From a virus, in IMG/VR virus record IMGVR_UViG_3300037261_000006, positions 1 through 26,160 of that record: a stretch of DNA of 26,160 nucleotides. One strand, written 5' to 3'. Position numbers and translations under genes: made by a program. Under the pieces are notes generated by a model. That model was not told where the DNA came from. It worked only from the letters and a program-made list of their open reading frames with translations, and made no database searches. Shown in pieces: positions 1-7,518 of this stretch. Every line of letters begins with the position of its first letter. Position 1 is the first letter of the stretch.

Positions 1-96
1 TTGATTGTCTTTGAAGTGACCAAGCCCGTGATTGCAGTTGTTGCACAGGATACCGCGAACCTTTCTTGTTTCGTGGTTATGATCGGTCGTTGTCAT
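1..96 (-). CDS. Endonuclease VII-like HNH protein, 5' part only
   Basis: The ATG at 96 opens a frame of 32 codons that runs off the left edge. It encodes DHNHETRKVRG followed by LCNNCNHGLG, the DHxHxTGxVRGxLCxxCN core of the recombination endonuclease VII (HNH, beta-beta-alpha-metal) family. These enzymes cut branched or double-stranded DNA, and free-standing copies in phages often behave like homing endonucleases. Family members normally carry about 40 to 60 residues with a first CxxC zinc pair before this core. Here an in-frame TGA lies 15 bases upstream of the ATG, so that part is missing. The start follows the endolysin stop by 4 bases. It may be a truncated remnant or a minimal HNH protein; the 3' end is not visible. 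Confidence 0.75.
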   Translation of the reverse strand, partial: MTTTDHNHETRKVRGILCNNCNHGLGHFKDNQ

Positions 97-100
97 CTGA

Positions 101-778
101 TTATTTTTCCATCAGCCAGTGAAGGACGCCGCTATTTGCGGGGGCGGGAGTCGCAGGCTTCACAACAGGTTCGGTCAGGTCGATCTTTTTTGCTTCCTTG
201 ACGGCGGTCGCCTGATCGACGTTGACGTGCGCTTCCTTCATAACTTCCGCGTCGGGCAGCGGAGGCTCGCCGACGTTGTAGCACATTTTTCGTTCCGCTT
301 GGCGACGCTTGACGAGGCCCGGCAACACGCGGCCAGCCGCCTTATCGTACAGCAACAGAGCGTCGCAGCCTTTTTCCGGTGAGCCCGCGTTGATGTAGCG
401 CGCGACGCTCGACTTGCACAGGCCGCCGCCGCCGATATTGTAAGTGAATGACAAGATCGCCGCGTGACGATAGCCGGGCATAGGAACGTGGATGCAACGC
501 TCGACCATCTTTTCGTAGCGCGGCAAATCTTTCGCGAGCATTTCCTCGCACTGAATTTTTGTGTACGTGTCGCCGATGTGAACGTCTTCGATGTGGCCGT
601 AGCAAACGGTGTTGACGCCCTTCGGGTCGAAGCTTTGATGCTCCCCGACCGACTTTCCGCCATGGACATTCGTCATGCCCTCGAAGAGAACGAGAACGGT
701 TACAGTCACGGCTACCCACCCGCCGCGACCCTTCGGGTTGATCTTTGTGACTTGTGTATCGAGTTCGACGTTGCTCAT
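101..778 (-). CDS. GH24 phage lysozyme (SAR-type endolysin)
   Basis: A 225-residue muramidase of the T4/P21 lysozyme family that would cleave peptidoglycan in the periplasm. Residues 20-32 form a weak, Ala/Val/Thr-rich hydrophobic segment followed directly by FEG with Glu33. Further on, DPKGVNTVCYGH supplies Asp51 and Thr57, spaced as D-x5-T as in the family. The segment next to the catalytic Glu is typical of signal-arrest-release endolysins, which are exported by Sec and released when the membrane depolarises. Odd points: 17 residues separate Glu33 and Asp51 instead of the usual 8, and the tail from about 170 is Ala/Pro/Glu-rich beyond the catalytic domain. The ATG overlaps the stop of the upstream membrane protein as ATGA, so the two are probably translationally coupled. 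Confidence 0.9.
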   Translation of the reverse strand: MSNVELDTQVTKINPKGRGGWVAVTVTVLVLFEGMTNVHGGKSVGEHQSFDPKGVNTVCYGHIEDVHIGDTYTKIQCEEMLAKDLPRYEKMVERCIHVPMPGYRHAAILSFTYNIGGGGLCKSSVARYINAGSPEKGCDALLLYDKAAGRVLPGLVKRRQAERKMCYNVGEPPLPDAEVMKEAHVNVDQATAVKEAKKIDLTEPVVKPATPAPANSGVLHWLMEK

Positions 779-1086
779 AGGTTAGTGCTCGACTGGTTCA
801 AGAGACGAAAAATTCCGCCGCCGATCACAAGGACACCGACGAGGATGGCGAAGAGGCGAGGCGGCATCCATGACATGAACGCGGGGATTGCCATTTCTGC
901 GGCGACGAGCGCGAGAATAATAATCTGCACTCGCATCGACCACAGCTTGTGGAAGTCGCGCCAGTTAGGATCAAACCACAGCGCTTGTTTCTGTCGAGGG
1001 GTCTCAGCGCCGATTTGCGTCGGCGCGGTCTGCACGACACGCGCTGGCGCAATTTCGGTTACGACTGGGGCGGGTGTGTCGGTCAT
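775..1086 (-). CDS. Putative holin-like membrane protein
   Basis: A 103-residue protein with a polar N-terminus (1-36), a conserved-looking WFDPNWRDFHKLWS stretch at 37-50, and two hydrophobic segments at about 52-70 and 77-95. The NWR...WS motif before two transmembrane helices recalls a family of small phage membrane proteins found next to lysozymes. The ATG at 1086 is chosen over a TTG at 1113 because it sits one base after the upstream stop (TAACATG), a coupling arrangement seen elsewhere in this window. Its own stop overlaps the endolysin ATG. The likely role is a holin or pinholin that triggers lysis, inferred mainly from position and topology. An antiholin or spanin partner cannot be excluded. 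Confidence 0.65.
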   Translation of the reverse strand: MTDTPAPVVTEIAPARVVQTAPTQIGAETPRQKQALWFDPNWRDFHKLWSMRVQIIILALVAAEMAIPAFMSWMPPRLFAILVGVLVIGGGIFRLLNQSSTNL

Positions 1087-1087
1087 G

Positions 1088-1324
1088 TTACGGTTTCGCA
1101 GGGGCCACGACAACGGTCGGGGTCACAGCCGCAACAGCAGCGGCAGTCGAGGCGGCGGCGGTCGCGGTCTTGGCCGCAAGCGCCTTCGCTTCGAGCCCTT
1201 TGAGCGCCGTGCGGACTTCGCTCGGGACGCCTTTGAGGTAGTCGCGCAAAGTCTGCGAATTGCAGAAAAGCCCGGCGATGAAAGACGCCGCGAGCGCGCC
1301 AAGTACGAATATGTCTTTGAACAT
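1088..1324 (-). CDS. Small single-pass membrane protein of the lysis cluster
   Basis: A 78-residue protein. Residues 5-20 are hydrophobic and followed by Cys21; residues 23-48 are polar and probably helical; the C-terminus from about 50 is an Ala/Thr/Val/Pro-rich tail. The ATG at 1324 is chosen because AAGGAG lies 8 bases upstream, the best ribosome binding site in this cluster; a GTG at 1360 lacks one. The gene is first of three in the lysis cluster (this gene, holin-like, endolysin). Its form would fit an i-spanin-like or lysis accessory protein, but there is no recognisable family signature. The function is unknown. Confidence 0.7.
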   Translation of the reverse strand: MFKDIFVLGALAASFIAGLFCNSQTLRDYLKGVPSEVRTALKGLEAKALAAKTATAAASTAAAVAAVTPTVVVAPAKP

Positions 1325-1388
1325 GGGGAAAACTCCTTTTTCAGTCGGTATGTATGCCACCGCGTTAAGCCGGTTGCAACAGGTTTTA

Positions 1389-1973
1389 TCAAGCTCTCTG
1401 GGAGAATGGTTTCGGACGCATGGCCGGGATGTCTATAACGGATTGCATCCACGCGGCGTCGGGGAAGCCAAGTTGTGCTCGCGTCCATCCCGACATGCTG
1501 CGCACACAGGCCGGGAGCGATAGCTCCCCACGTCGGCTCGTCCACGCTCGTTGAAACGCTGTGCAGGCGTTCCATCTTTCCTTGCGTTTGTAGTGCTCGT
1601 CTTCGACGGTCATCGGGACGCCGCACAGAATTATTTTTGAGTAGTCGGTCTGCCGCGCGATCTTGACGGAGAAGAGCCCGACCGAACCCTGGAAGTCGCG
1701 CGTGTAGTCTGTCACAGCGTTGAAGGGCCGGTGACACCATACGACGGGCGGCGCGTTCAAGCCCTTCGAGCCGCGAGCGCCGAGCCAGTCAGAAAGATTT
1801 TCGGGATGCAGCGTGACCGCGTTGTCGATTGCGTCGGGGAAGTCGCCGATCATGGAATTGCAAACGAAGTTCACATGCGGCTGTGCGTACATCGCGCAAA
1901 GGTCGAGCGCGGCGCGGTAGTCTTCGAGCACTTTATTCGCGCCGCCGACGACGAGGGCGATTTCAGGCCGCAT
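1389..1973 (-). CDS. Rossmann-like protein resembling the DUF115/MptE-type group
   Basis: A 194-residue protein. It begins with a beta strand and glycine loop (IALVVGGANKV), has a VCNSMIGDFP stretch and LHPENLSDW near 36-63, and a central SVGLFSVKIA helix leading into the strand KIILCGVPMT at about 112-121. The pattern of a Gly loop, then SG/SVG-x-A-x-x-A, then I-x-L-x-G-V-x-M is that of small Rossmann-type proteins of the 6-hydroxymethylpterin diphosphokinase MptE-like or DUF115 group, which often sit in glycosylation loci. This match is from memory of the pattern and is weak. It is the last gene of the sugar operon and overlaps the preceding small gene by 11 bases. No clear ribosome binding site precedes the ATG. 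It could act in glycan transfer or nucleotide-sugar handling. Confidence 0.7.
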   Translation of the reverse strand: MRPEIALVVGGANKVLEDYRAALDLCAMYAQPHVNFVCNSMIGDFPDAIDNAVTLHPENLSDWLGARGSKGLNAPPVVWCHRPFNAVTDYTRDFQGSVGLFSVKIARQTDYSKIILCGVPMTVEDEHYKRKERWNACTAFQRAWTSRRGELSLPACVRSMSGWTRAQLGFPDAAWMQSVIDIPAMRPKPFSQRA

Positions 1974-2178
1974 ATCTCAGTCGGAAGGTGACATACCTAT
2001 TCCGCCCCCAGTGGATTTCCTCGGCAACGGTCCAATCAATCATCGCACGGACATTGTGGTCAAGTTGAAACTCGATTGCGCGGGTCTTCGCCTCGTCGAG
2101 CGTTGCGACAAGATCGACTTCAACGAAGTCGTCTGTCCGCTCCCATCGCGCTTCAAGTGTGCGGAGTGGGCGCTTCAT
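1963..2178 (-). CDS. Small hypothetical protein in the sugar operon
   Basis: A 71-residue protein rich in charged and aromatic residues, with no membrane segment and no family I recognise. The order is a basic N-terminus, a VEVDLVATLDEAKTRA helix-like stretch and a short beta-like C-terminus (NRYVTFRLRY). Its ATG overlaps the stop of the GT9-like gene as ATGA, and AAGGGG lies about 10 bases upstream. Its 3' end overlaps the next gene by 11 bases. These close overlaps on both sides are the main support that it is real. It may be an accessory subunit of a neighbouring transferase, which is a guess. Confidence 0.6.
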   Translation of the reverse strand: MKRPLRTLEARWERTDDFVEVDLVATLDEAKTRAIEFQLDHNVRAMIDWTVAEEIHWGRNRYVTFRLRYAA

Positions 2179-3233
2179 GCTTTCAGCCCCTTCGGATACA
2201 TCGCGCGCATAAGTCGGTTATGTTGCTCGTTGACTGGCGGCGGCGGGGGCTCGGGCGTAAACATTTCAGTCGTGGGCCGCTTTTCAGCATTTGCTGAAAA
2301 CGCGAGCGAGCCCACGAAGGATAAAATCTTGGAGCGCGCAGCGGGAATGTCGGTTTGTTTCTGACACTGTTTCGAGCATATCGAAGTCGCACACTGGCAC
2401 GGGTTGATCGGCTCGATTGCGAGATAGGGGGCGAAGCGGGCACCACTGGCGCACCATGCGGCCCGCTCATACCCGCCGAGGATTGAGATCACCGGAGTGC
2501 CGACGGCGGGCCCGAGAATGGCCGCGAAGCCACCCGACGTGAAGACGAGATCGGCGACGGCGAAGAGCCCGGCAAGATGCTCGAAGGAAAGCTCGCCATT
2601 GTGCAATTCCTTGTCGGCGATAAGGTGCGGCCCGATGATCCACTCTTTCCCTGGTTCGAGATCGGCGACCGAGATCACAAAGAAACGGTCGCGAATGGTC
2701 GCGAAGAGTTCGGAATAGACCCCTGGGTCCGCGTTGCGCTTTTCGCCGCCGCGCCACTCCGGTCTAGCGGTGAGCGGGCGGTATATCAGCACAGGCTTCC
2801 CCTCAGGGTTAATGCGGGCGAGCAATAGCCGGGCGGGCTCGCGCCATGCGTCGGGTACTGGTAGCCGGTAGTCCGCCGCCTCGTATGTGCAGCCGGGCGC
2901 GCATAGGGTCATAGCTTCGAGGACGGTCTGCGACGGCGTTCGCATAATTCCGTTCGCTCCGTACATCAAGCGGATTGACTGACCGCGCGCCGGAGTTTTG
3001 TTTGTGAAGAGTTTAAGCTCGCTCTCACGCACTTGATTTTTCATTTGAGTGCGCAGCCGCACGGGCCGACGGATCACATGAAGGCCGTCGGCGATCAAGT
3101 CGTGGTACAGAGAAGCCCACGACGAGATTAGCCACACGTCGTGCTCGCGCATTAGCTGGCGCAGGATACCGCGCTGATGCAGGTTGTCGCCCATGCCGTG
3201 CATACCATCGACGAGCAAAAATTCTTTTGTCAT
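2175..3233 (-). CDS. GT9-like (heptosyltransferase-type, GT-B) glycosyltransferase
   Basis: A 352-residue protein with the two-domain GT-B layout. The N-terminal GDNLHQRGILRQL stretch (15-27) corresponds to the acceptor-side glycine loop of ADP-heptose:LPS heptosyltransferases. The C-terminal ADLVFTSGGFAAILGPAVGTPVISILGG (227-254) matches the donor-binding D-x-GxxH/A-AxxGxP region. Residues 279-290 hold an unusual CxCxxxxCxxxC cluster. After about residue 320 comes a proline-rich tail with six consecutive Pro residues. The ATG at 3233 is chosen because AGGAG lies 8 bases upstream and it overlaps the preceding stop as ATGA; a GTG at 3260 is less likely. It probably transfers a nucleotide-activated sugar to a glycan, and the GDP-deoxyhexose made by the neighbouring enzymes is a possible donor. 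Donor and acceptor are not visible from sequence. Confidence 0.75.
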   Translation of the reverse strand: MTKEFLLVDGMHGMGDNLHQRGILRQLMREHDVWLISSWASLYHDLIADGLHVIRRPVRLRTQMKNQVRESELKLFTNKTPARGQSIRLMYGANGIMRTPSQTVLEAMTLCAPGCTYEAADYRLPVPDAWREPARLLLARINPEGKPVLIYRPLTARPEWRGGEKRNADPGVYSELFATIRDRFFVISVADLEPGKEWIIGPHLIADKELHNGELSFEHLAGLFAVADLVFTSGGFAAILGPAVGTPVISILGGYERAAWCASGARFAPYLAIEPINPCQCATSICSKQCQKQTDIPAARSKILSFVGSLAFSANAEKRPTTEMFTPEPPPPPVNEQHNRLMRAMYPKGLKA

Positions 3234-4156
3234 GGCGTGTTCTCCTGAAACCACTCCCACGTCTCGCGCAGTCCGCGATCAAGCGAATAGTCAGGCTCAA
3301 ACCCGAGCGCCGAGAGACGGCTGAGATCAATTGTGCAGTCCATGCGGCCATTTGGTTTCGTTGGGTCGAACATCACGCGGCTCATTGAGACATTGGATAG
3401 CAAGGAAAGTTTTTCGACGACTTCCCTGATACTATGCGTCCTGCCGTTGCCGATATTGATCGCTCCGTGTACTTCGTCCATTGCGAGGCGAACAATTCTC
3501 GCGAGGTCTTTGACGTAAAGAAAATCTCGGAGCGGGGAGCCGTCGCCCCACACATGGACCGGCTTCAAGGACGTGGCCGCTTGATCGAATTTCCAGATTA
3601 GGGTTGGCAGCACATGTCCATTGATCGGATCAAACTTGTCGCGCGGGCCGTAGAGGTTGCCGGAAACCAAATAGGCCCAATCGAGGCTGTAGCTTTCACC
3701 GTAGGCTTCGAGCATCGCGAGCATCCCGCGCTTCGCGTGACCGTATCCGCTTTCCGACGAGTGCGGGCGACCGTTGAAAATGTTTTCCTCTCGGAGCGGA
3801 AGTTGCGGCGGCCACGGGTAGGTCGCGTTCGTTCCCATAACCGTGATCTTTTGCGCTCCCGAGGTTCGGGCCGCGTCCACGACGCTCGTATTGATAAGAG
3901 TGTTTTCGAGATAGGCGCGGCCCTGATCTTTCATGTTGCCGCCAAGGCCGGACACGCGCGCAGCGGCGTGAAAAATGTGAGCGGGTTTTAGTCGAGCGAA
4001 GACTTGTGCCGTTGCGGCGAAGTCGGTCAAGTCGCAGTCGCGATGTCCAAGACCGATCACGTTGGAGAAGCCCTCGGTCTCAAGGTGCTCTACAACGGTG
4101 GAGCCAACGAGCCCGCGCGCGCCCGTCACGATGATGGTGTCTGATTTGTGCATCAT
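3230..4156 (-). CDS. fcl: GDP-L-fucose synthase homologue with Cys-to-Ala active-site change
   Basis: A 308-residue extended short-chain dehydrogenase. GARGLVGS (12-19) is the NAD(P)-binding glycine loop; Tyr138 and Lys142 form the YxxxK pair; NLYGPRDKFDP and NGHVLPTLI (His181) match the GDP-fucose synthase signature; VWGDGSPLRDFLYVKDLA (202-219) matches the substrate-binding stretch. In the family it epimerises C3 and C5 and reduces C4 of GDP-4-keto-6-deoxy-mannose. In the E. coli enzyme the active-site strand reads GSSCIYP with Ser107 and Cys109; here it reads GTNATYP, so Ser becomes Thr109 and catalytic Cys becomes Ala111. His179 is kept as His181. Epimerisation may be altered or lost. The gene overlaps both neighbours by 4 bases, and GGAG lies 8 bases before the start. 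Confidence 0.88.
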   Translation of the reverse strand: MMHKSDTIIVTGARGLVGSTVVEHLETEGFSNVIGLGHRDCDLTDFAATAQVFARLKPAHIFHAAARVSGLGGNMKDQGRAYLENTLINTSVVDAARTSGAQKITVMGTNATYPWPPQLPLREENIFNGRPHSSESGYGHAKRGMLAMLEAYGESYSLDWAYLVSGNLYGPRDKFDPINGHVLPTLIWKFDQAATSLKPVHVWGDGSPLRDFLYVKDLARIVRLAMDEVHGAINIGNGRTHSIREVVEKLSLLSNVSMSRVMFDPTKPNGRMDCTIDLSRLSALGFEPDYSLDRGLRETWEWFQENTP

Positions 4157-5055
4157 GCTTTTTCTCCCCGCATCTGAACCGGGTATAGAGCGCGCGGATG
4201 GCGGCGATTTTGTACGGGCTCGACGACCCCCGCGCGAGCCCGAGCGATTTGTGCCTCTTCACGCATAAGAATGGTTCGTGATCTACTTTGCTCGTCGGTC
4301 CACTTCATCAGTGCGGGCATTGGTGGAGCGGCGGAGTGCGGTGCGCCGCGCAGATAAAGTTCGCGCGCCTGCATCAGCGGTCGCCAAAACTCAGGAGCCT
4401 TGACCGAGTGTATCATAACCGTCCCGCGCTGCGCAGCTTCCCACGCGCGCTCGAAAGATCGGCGGTCCCCAGATATAGGGCCGGTGAAACCATCGGTGAA
4501 ATCTTTCCACGGCACTCCGGCCTTCACCGCAAGCTGCACCATGTAGTGATCTATGAACGGAAGCGTCGGGTTCATGTCGAGATTTTTCTCCGCGACCGGC
4601 GCGAGTAGGCGCTCGATCACTTTCCGACTTAGAAAATACGGCGGCTGAAACGCGAGACGCGGGAAGCCGTCCATATAGAAGCCGCGCTCGCGGCCTGGGA
4701 CGTTATCGACGACAAGGTTTGACCACAGAACGTCCTCGCGATAGAGGTAGTCAGGAATTTTTGGCGAGAGACAAACGCTGTCCGCATCATGCATCAGGAA
4801 AAAATCTTCTGGGTACTCCAAAAGAATTTTCATATGTTCGCGCTGTCGGTCGAGCGAAAGCTGGCCGGTGTATTGCCGCTGGCCACCCGTCCTATTCTCA
4901 ATCCCAGGATGGTCAAGCGTGAAGGGCGCGTCCGTCGGGGATAGAATGACGACGGGGCACTCGTGATGTAACAGAAGCGGAAGCGCTCCGCTTACTTGCG
5001 GAGCGTCGCCAGCGTAGCAGCACACTGCCACCCGAGTGTTTTTATTGAGCGACAT
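4153..5055 (-). CDS. Glycosyltransferase-like protein, paralogue of the upstream gene
   Basis: A 300-residue protein. It opens with a [11 protein letters not shown] strand and loop, followed by HHECPVVILSP and an FFLMHDADS motif with Asp90 and Asp92. A DxD after a hydrophobic strand is the metal and nucleotide-sugar site of GT-A glycosyltransferases. The same order of motifs is found in the gene directly upstream (5042-5761), and residues 1 to about 230 align throughout, so the two are tandem duplicates. This copy has an extra basic C-terminal tail of about 60 residues (from about 240 to 300). It overlaps the upstream gene by 14 bases and the GDP-fucose-synthase homologue by 4. No exact GT family is assigned. 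It probably transfers a sugar in the same pathway. Confidence 0.75.
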   Translation of the reverse strand: MSLNKNTRVAVCCYAGDAPQVSGALPLLLHHECPVVILSPTDAPFTLDHPGIENRTGGQRQYTGQLSLDRQREHMKILLEYPEDFFLMHDADSVCLSPKIPDYLYREDVLWSNLVVDNVPGRERGFYMDGFPRLAFQPPYFLSRKVIERLLAPVAEKNLDMNPTLPFIDHYMVQLAVKAGVPWKDFTDGFTGPISGDRRSFERAWEAAQRGTVMIHSVKAPEFWRPLMQARELYLRGAPHSAAPPMPALMKWTDEQSRSRTILMREEAQIARARAGVVEPVQNRRHPRALYPVQMRGEKA

Positions 5056-5761
5056 GGAATTGATCCTCGATATAGAGCGAGTGCGCGGTCATCAATTGCA
5101 TACAGACTTCGCGAGTTTTTACCGAGTGAACGAAAGTCGTGCCGCGATAGCGCACGGCGTCCCACGCCGCCCCGGCAAAGAACGGGTCGAAAGTTGGATA
5201 GCTGATTGCGTTGGGGAAGCCATGCCACTTAATTCCGGCTTTGATCGCAAGTTGAATGAGCCAGTAGTCGATGAATAGCATGTTCGGATTGACTGTCACA
5301 TCATCCGCGACGGCGAGCAAGCCTTCGATGGTATGTCTGGACATGAACCACGGCGGGTGAAACGCGATGTGAGGGAAGCCCTCGGGATAAAACGCTTGCT
5401 GCTGTGGGCTGTCGTCGATCTTGATGTTTGTCCATAGCAGGTTCGGAGCGGAGTAGAGATACTTCGGAAGCTCGGGCGTGAGACAGAAACTATCGGCGTC
5501 GTGGATTAGAAAATGATTTTCGGGGAACGTCAAAAGAATTTTCATATGTTCGCGCATCCGAGCGATTGCTTTTTCCCCGATGTAGCATCGCTCGCCGCCG
5601 AAACGGTTTTCAAGGCCGGGGACTTCGGCCTTCGCGTCTTCGGGAGAGAGGACAACGACCGGGCACTCGTGATGCAAATAAATATCACGCATCGCGATGA
5701 CTTGGTTCTGATCGCCAGCGTAGCAACAGACTGCCACTCTTGTGTCAGCGTTTAAGGTCAT
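5042..5761 (-). CDS. Glycosyltransferase-like protein with DxD motif
   Basis: A 239-residue protein. The N-terminal [25 protein letters not shown] and [12 protein letters not shown] motifs (Asp88 and Asp90) give a GT-A-like nucleotide-sugar site. [20 protein letters not shown] stretch at about 165-183 and a VHSVKTRE element near the C-terminus are shared with the next gene. It is the shorter member of a tandem pair and stops where the partner's basic tail begins. It starts inside the 3' end of the dehydratase gene (17-base overlap). The shared N-terminus and close overlaps suggest duplication followed by change of acceptor or donor, which is inference. Confidence 0.75.
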   Translation of the reverse strand: MTLNADTRVAVCCYAGDQNQVIAMRDIYLHHECPVVVLSPEDAKAEVPGLENRFGGERCYIGEKAIARMREHMKILLTFPENHFLIHDADSFCLTPELPKYLYSAPNLLWTNIKIDDSPQQQAFYPEGFPHIAFHPPWFMSRHTIEGLLAVADDVTVNPNMLFIDYWLIQLAIKAGIKWHGFPNAISYPTFDPFFAGAAWDAVRYRGTTFVHSVKTREVCMQLMTAHSLYIEDQFHVAQ

Positions 5762-6755
5762 GGTTCACCATTTCCTTCACAAGCTCGGCAAAGCCGACTT
5801 TTGGTTTCCACCCTAGCACGGTTCGAGCTTTCGTTGGGTCGCCGAGAAGCACGTCAATTTCTGACGGGCGAAAATAATGTGGGTCAACGCACACGACTTT
5901 CTCGTCGGTCCCGGCGCGATAGCCGATCTCGTCAACGCCAGCGCCGCGCCATTCGATCTCTGTGCCGACGTGCGCGAAAGCGCGCTCGACAAACTCGCGC
6001 ACCGAATAAGTTTCGCCGGTCGCCATCACATAATCTCCCGGCTCGGACTGTTGCAGCATAAGCCACATGCCCTCGACAAAATCGCGAGCGTGTCCCCAGT
6101 CGCGTTTCGCATCCAAGTTTCCAAGGTGCAGGGGCGGCTGTGGGCCGCGAAGTGTCGCGGCGACCGCCTGCGTGATCTTGCGCGTGACAAACGTGTGGCC
6201 GCGTCGCGGGCTTTCGTGATTGAAGAGGATACCGTTTGAGGCGTGGAAGCCGTAGGCTTCGCGATAGTTTCGGGTGATCCAGTAGCCGTACAGCTTCGCC
6301 GCGCCGTAAGGGCTACGCGGATGGAACGGCGTCTCTTCGGACATTGGCGTCGGCACGTTGCCATACATTTCGGAAGTCGAGGCTTGATAGAAGCGAGCGT
6401 CGCCCATGCCTAAGAGCCGGATGCCTTCGAGCAAGCGCAGCGGGCCAAGCGCGTCTGAGTTCGCGGTGTACTCCGGCGTCTCGAAGCTAACTTGCACATG
6501 ACTTTGCGCCGCTAGATTGTAGACTTCGGTCGGCTGCACGTCCTGCAAAAGCCGGATCACATTCGTGGCGTCTGTCACGTCGCCGTAGTGCAAGTGAAAT
6601 TGTGAAGAGAGCGGAATGTGGTCTATGCGCGTGGTATTGAATGAAGACGCGCGACGCTTTAGGCCGTGAACCTCATACCCTTTTTCCAAAAGAAGGTCGG
6701 CCAGATAACTTCCATCTTGGCCGGTCACTCCGGTAATCAATGCCACATTTTTCAT
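5745..6755 (-). CDS. gmd: GDP-mannose 4,6-dehydratase
   Basis: A 336-residue extended short-chain dehydrogenase that converts GDP-mannose to GDP-4-keto-6-deoxy-mannose, the entry step to GDP-fucose, GDP-rhamnose and related sugars. Residues 8-17 ([10 protein letters not shown]) are the NADP-binding loop. ASTSEMYG holds Thr127 and Glu129, and [10 protein letters not shown] holds Tyr150 and Lys154, so the catalytic set is complete. [27 protein letters not shown] and [17 protein letters not shown] are family signatures. It is slightly shorter than the E. coli enzyme at the C-terminus. It overlaps the DUF5672 gene by 4 bases and the next transferase gene by 17, within a continuous operon. The donor GDP-mannose is presumably taken from the host. 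Confidence 0.96.
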   Translation of the reverse strand: MKNVALITGVTGQDGSYLADLLLEKGYEVHGLKRRASSFNTTRIDHIPLSSQFHLHYGDVTDATNVIRLLQDVQPTEVYNLAAQSHVQVSFETPEYTANSDALGPLRLLEGIRLLGMGDARFYQASTSEMYGNVPTPMSEETPFHPRSPYGAAKLYGYWITRNYREAYGFHASNGILFNHESPRRGHTFVTRKITQAVAATLRGPQPPLHLGNLDAKRDWGHARDFVEGMWLMLQQSEPGDYVMATGETYSVREFVERAFAHVGTEIEWRGAGVDEIGYRAGTDEKVVCVDPHYFRPSEIDVLLGDPTKARTVLGWKPKVGFAELVKEMVNHDLKR

Positions 6756-7504
6756 GCCTTGAGTGCTCCGATGCTAGGGGTCGAGCGATGCAAGAGCTTG
6801 AGCTTGCCCGTGCGGCATAGAAATTGATTATTGGAGACGAGATTTGCGCGCTCGCGTAGCTCAGTCGGTGTGAGCATAAATCGCCAGTGGAAAAGCCCGT
6901 GATAGCCGAAGCTCTTCGGGCGTTCGGTCAAGCGCGGGATGCCATCCCATCCTTCAAACGCAAAACGGACTGCGACATCGGCGGGAGCCCACTTTAAATT
7001 TCCCTCGGCTTCGATGGCGGGCCGGTAGCGACACGAAATATGTACATCGGTTGTGATTGGAAACCGATCTCGATTGCGATACACAAAATCTATAAGGCGC
7101 TTCGACTGTAGCATGAAGCCGCCGTTGCCGACTAACCTATTTGGAAATTGACGAGCCATCGCGGCACTCGGCCACGGTGCTCCGATGTAATCATACTGCA
7201 AAAATTCGTCGCTCCACATCGCGGGATCATTCAAGCCTGCGTCCCATTCCATGAGAAGCGCGTGTGATGTCTTGATCTTTGTCGCAGCTTCGGTGTAATA
7301 GAAAAGCCCCGCCGCGAGTTTGTCCGGCCAGTCGATGACCGGAATGTGTGTCGCGCCCGGCACGTCAATGAGTTCGCTGTGATCGGAATAAATCAGAATG
7401 TCGCCAAACTCCACTCGGCTCACAAGATCACAGAGAGTGCGGCGCGCGAGTTCATGTGCCCGAGTTTCTGCGATGACGAGTGTGACCGACGGAAGTTTGA
7501 GCAT
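6752..7504 (-). CDS. DUF5672-type glycosyltransferase-like protein
   Basis: A 250-residue protein. The key segments are MEWDAGLND around Asp88, YDYIGAPWP (104-112) and [10 protein letters not shown] (125-134). The pair IGAPWP and VGNGGFSLRS is the hallmark of DUF5672 proteins, which look like glycosyltransferases and occur in surface-glycan loci of bacteria and viruses. The ATG at 7504 is chosen because all sequence before it reads as an Arg/His-rich shadow of the upstream gene. No good ribosome binding site is seen, and a strong hairpin lies 15 bases upstream of the start. It is the first gene of the sugar operon and its stop overlaps gmd as ATGA. Confidence 0.8.
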   Translation of the reverse strand: MLKLPSVTLVIAETRAHELARRTLCDLVSRVEFGDILIYSDHSELIDVPGATHIPVIDWPDKLAAGLFYYTEAATKIKTSHALLMEWDAGLNDPAMWSDEFLQYDYIGAPWPSAAMARQFPNRLVGNGGFMLQSKRLIDFVYRNRDRFPITTDVHISCRYRPAIEAEGNLKWAPADVAVRFAFEGWDGIPRLTERPKSFGYHGLFHWRFMLTPTELRERANLVSNNQFLCRTGKLKLLHRSTPSIGALKA

Positions 7505-7518
7505 CACGGGGACCGTAT

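Noticed and set aside
464-1438. 324-codon plus-strand frame over the lysis genes
   Set aside because: It is antisense to three genes with good start signals and familiar motifs, is Arg-rich and has no ribosome binding site. GC-rich DNA gives such frames often.
6846-6876. tRNA-like D-arm on the plus strand (GTAGCTCAGTCGGT followed by GAGCA)
   Set aside because: No matching acceptor stem, anticodon arm or TTCGA-type T-loop lies in the next 60 bases, and the sequence codes for the DUF5672 protein on the other strand.
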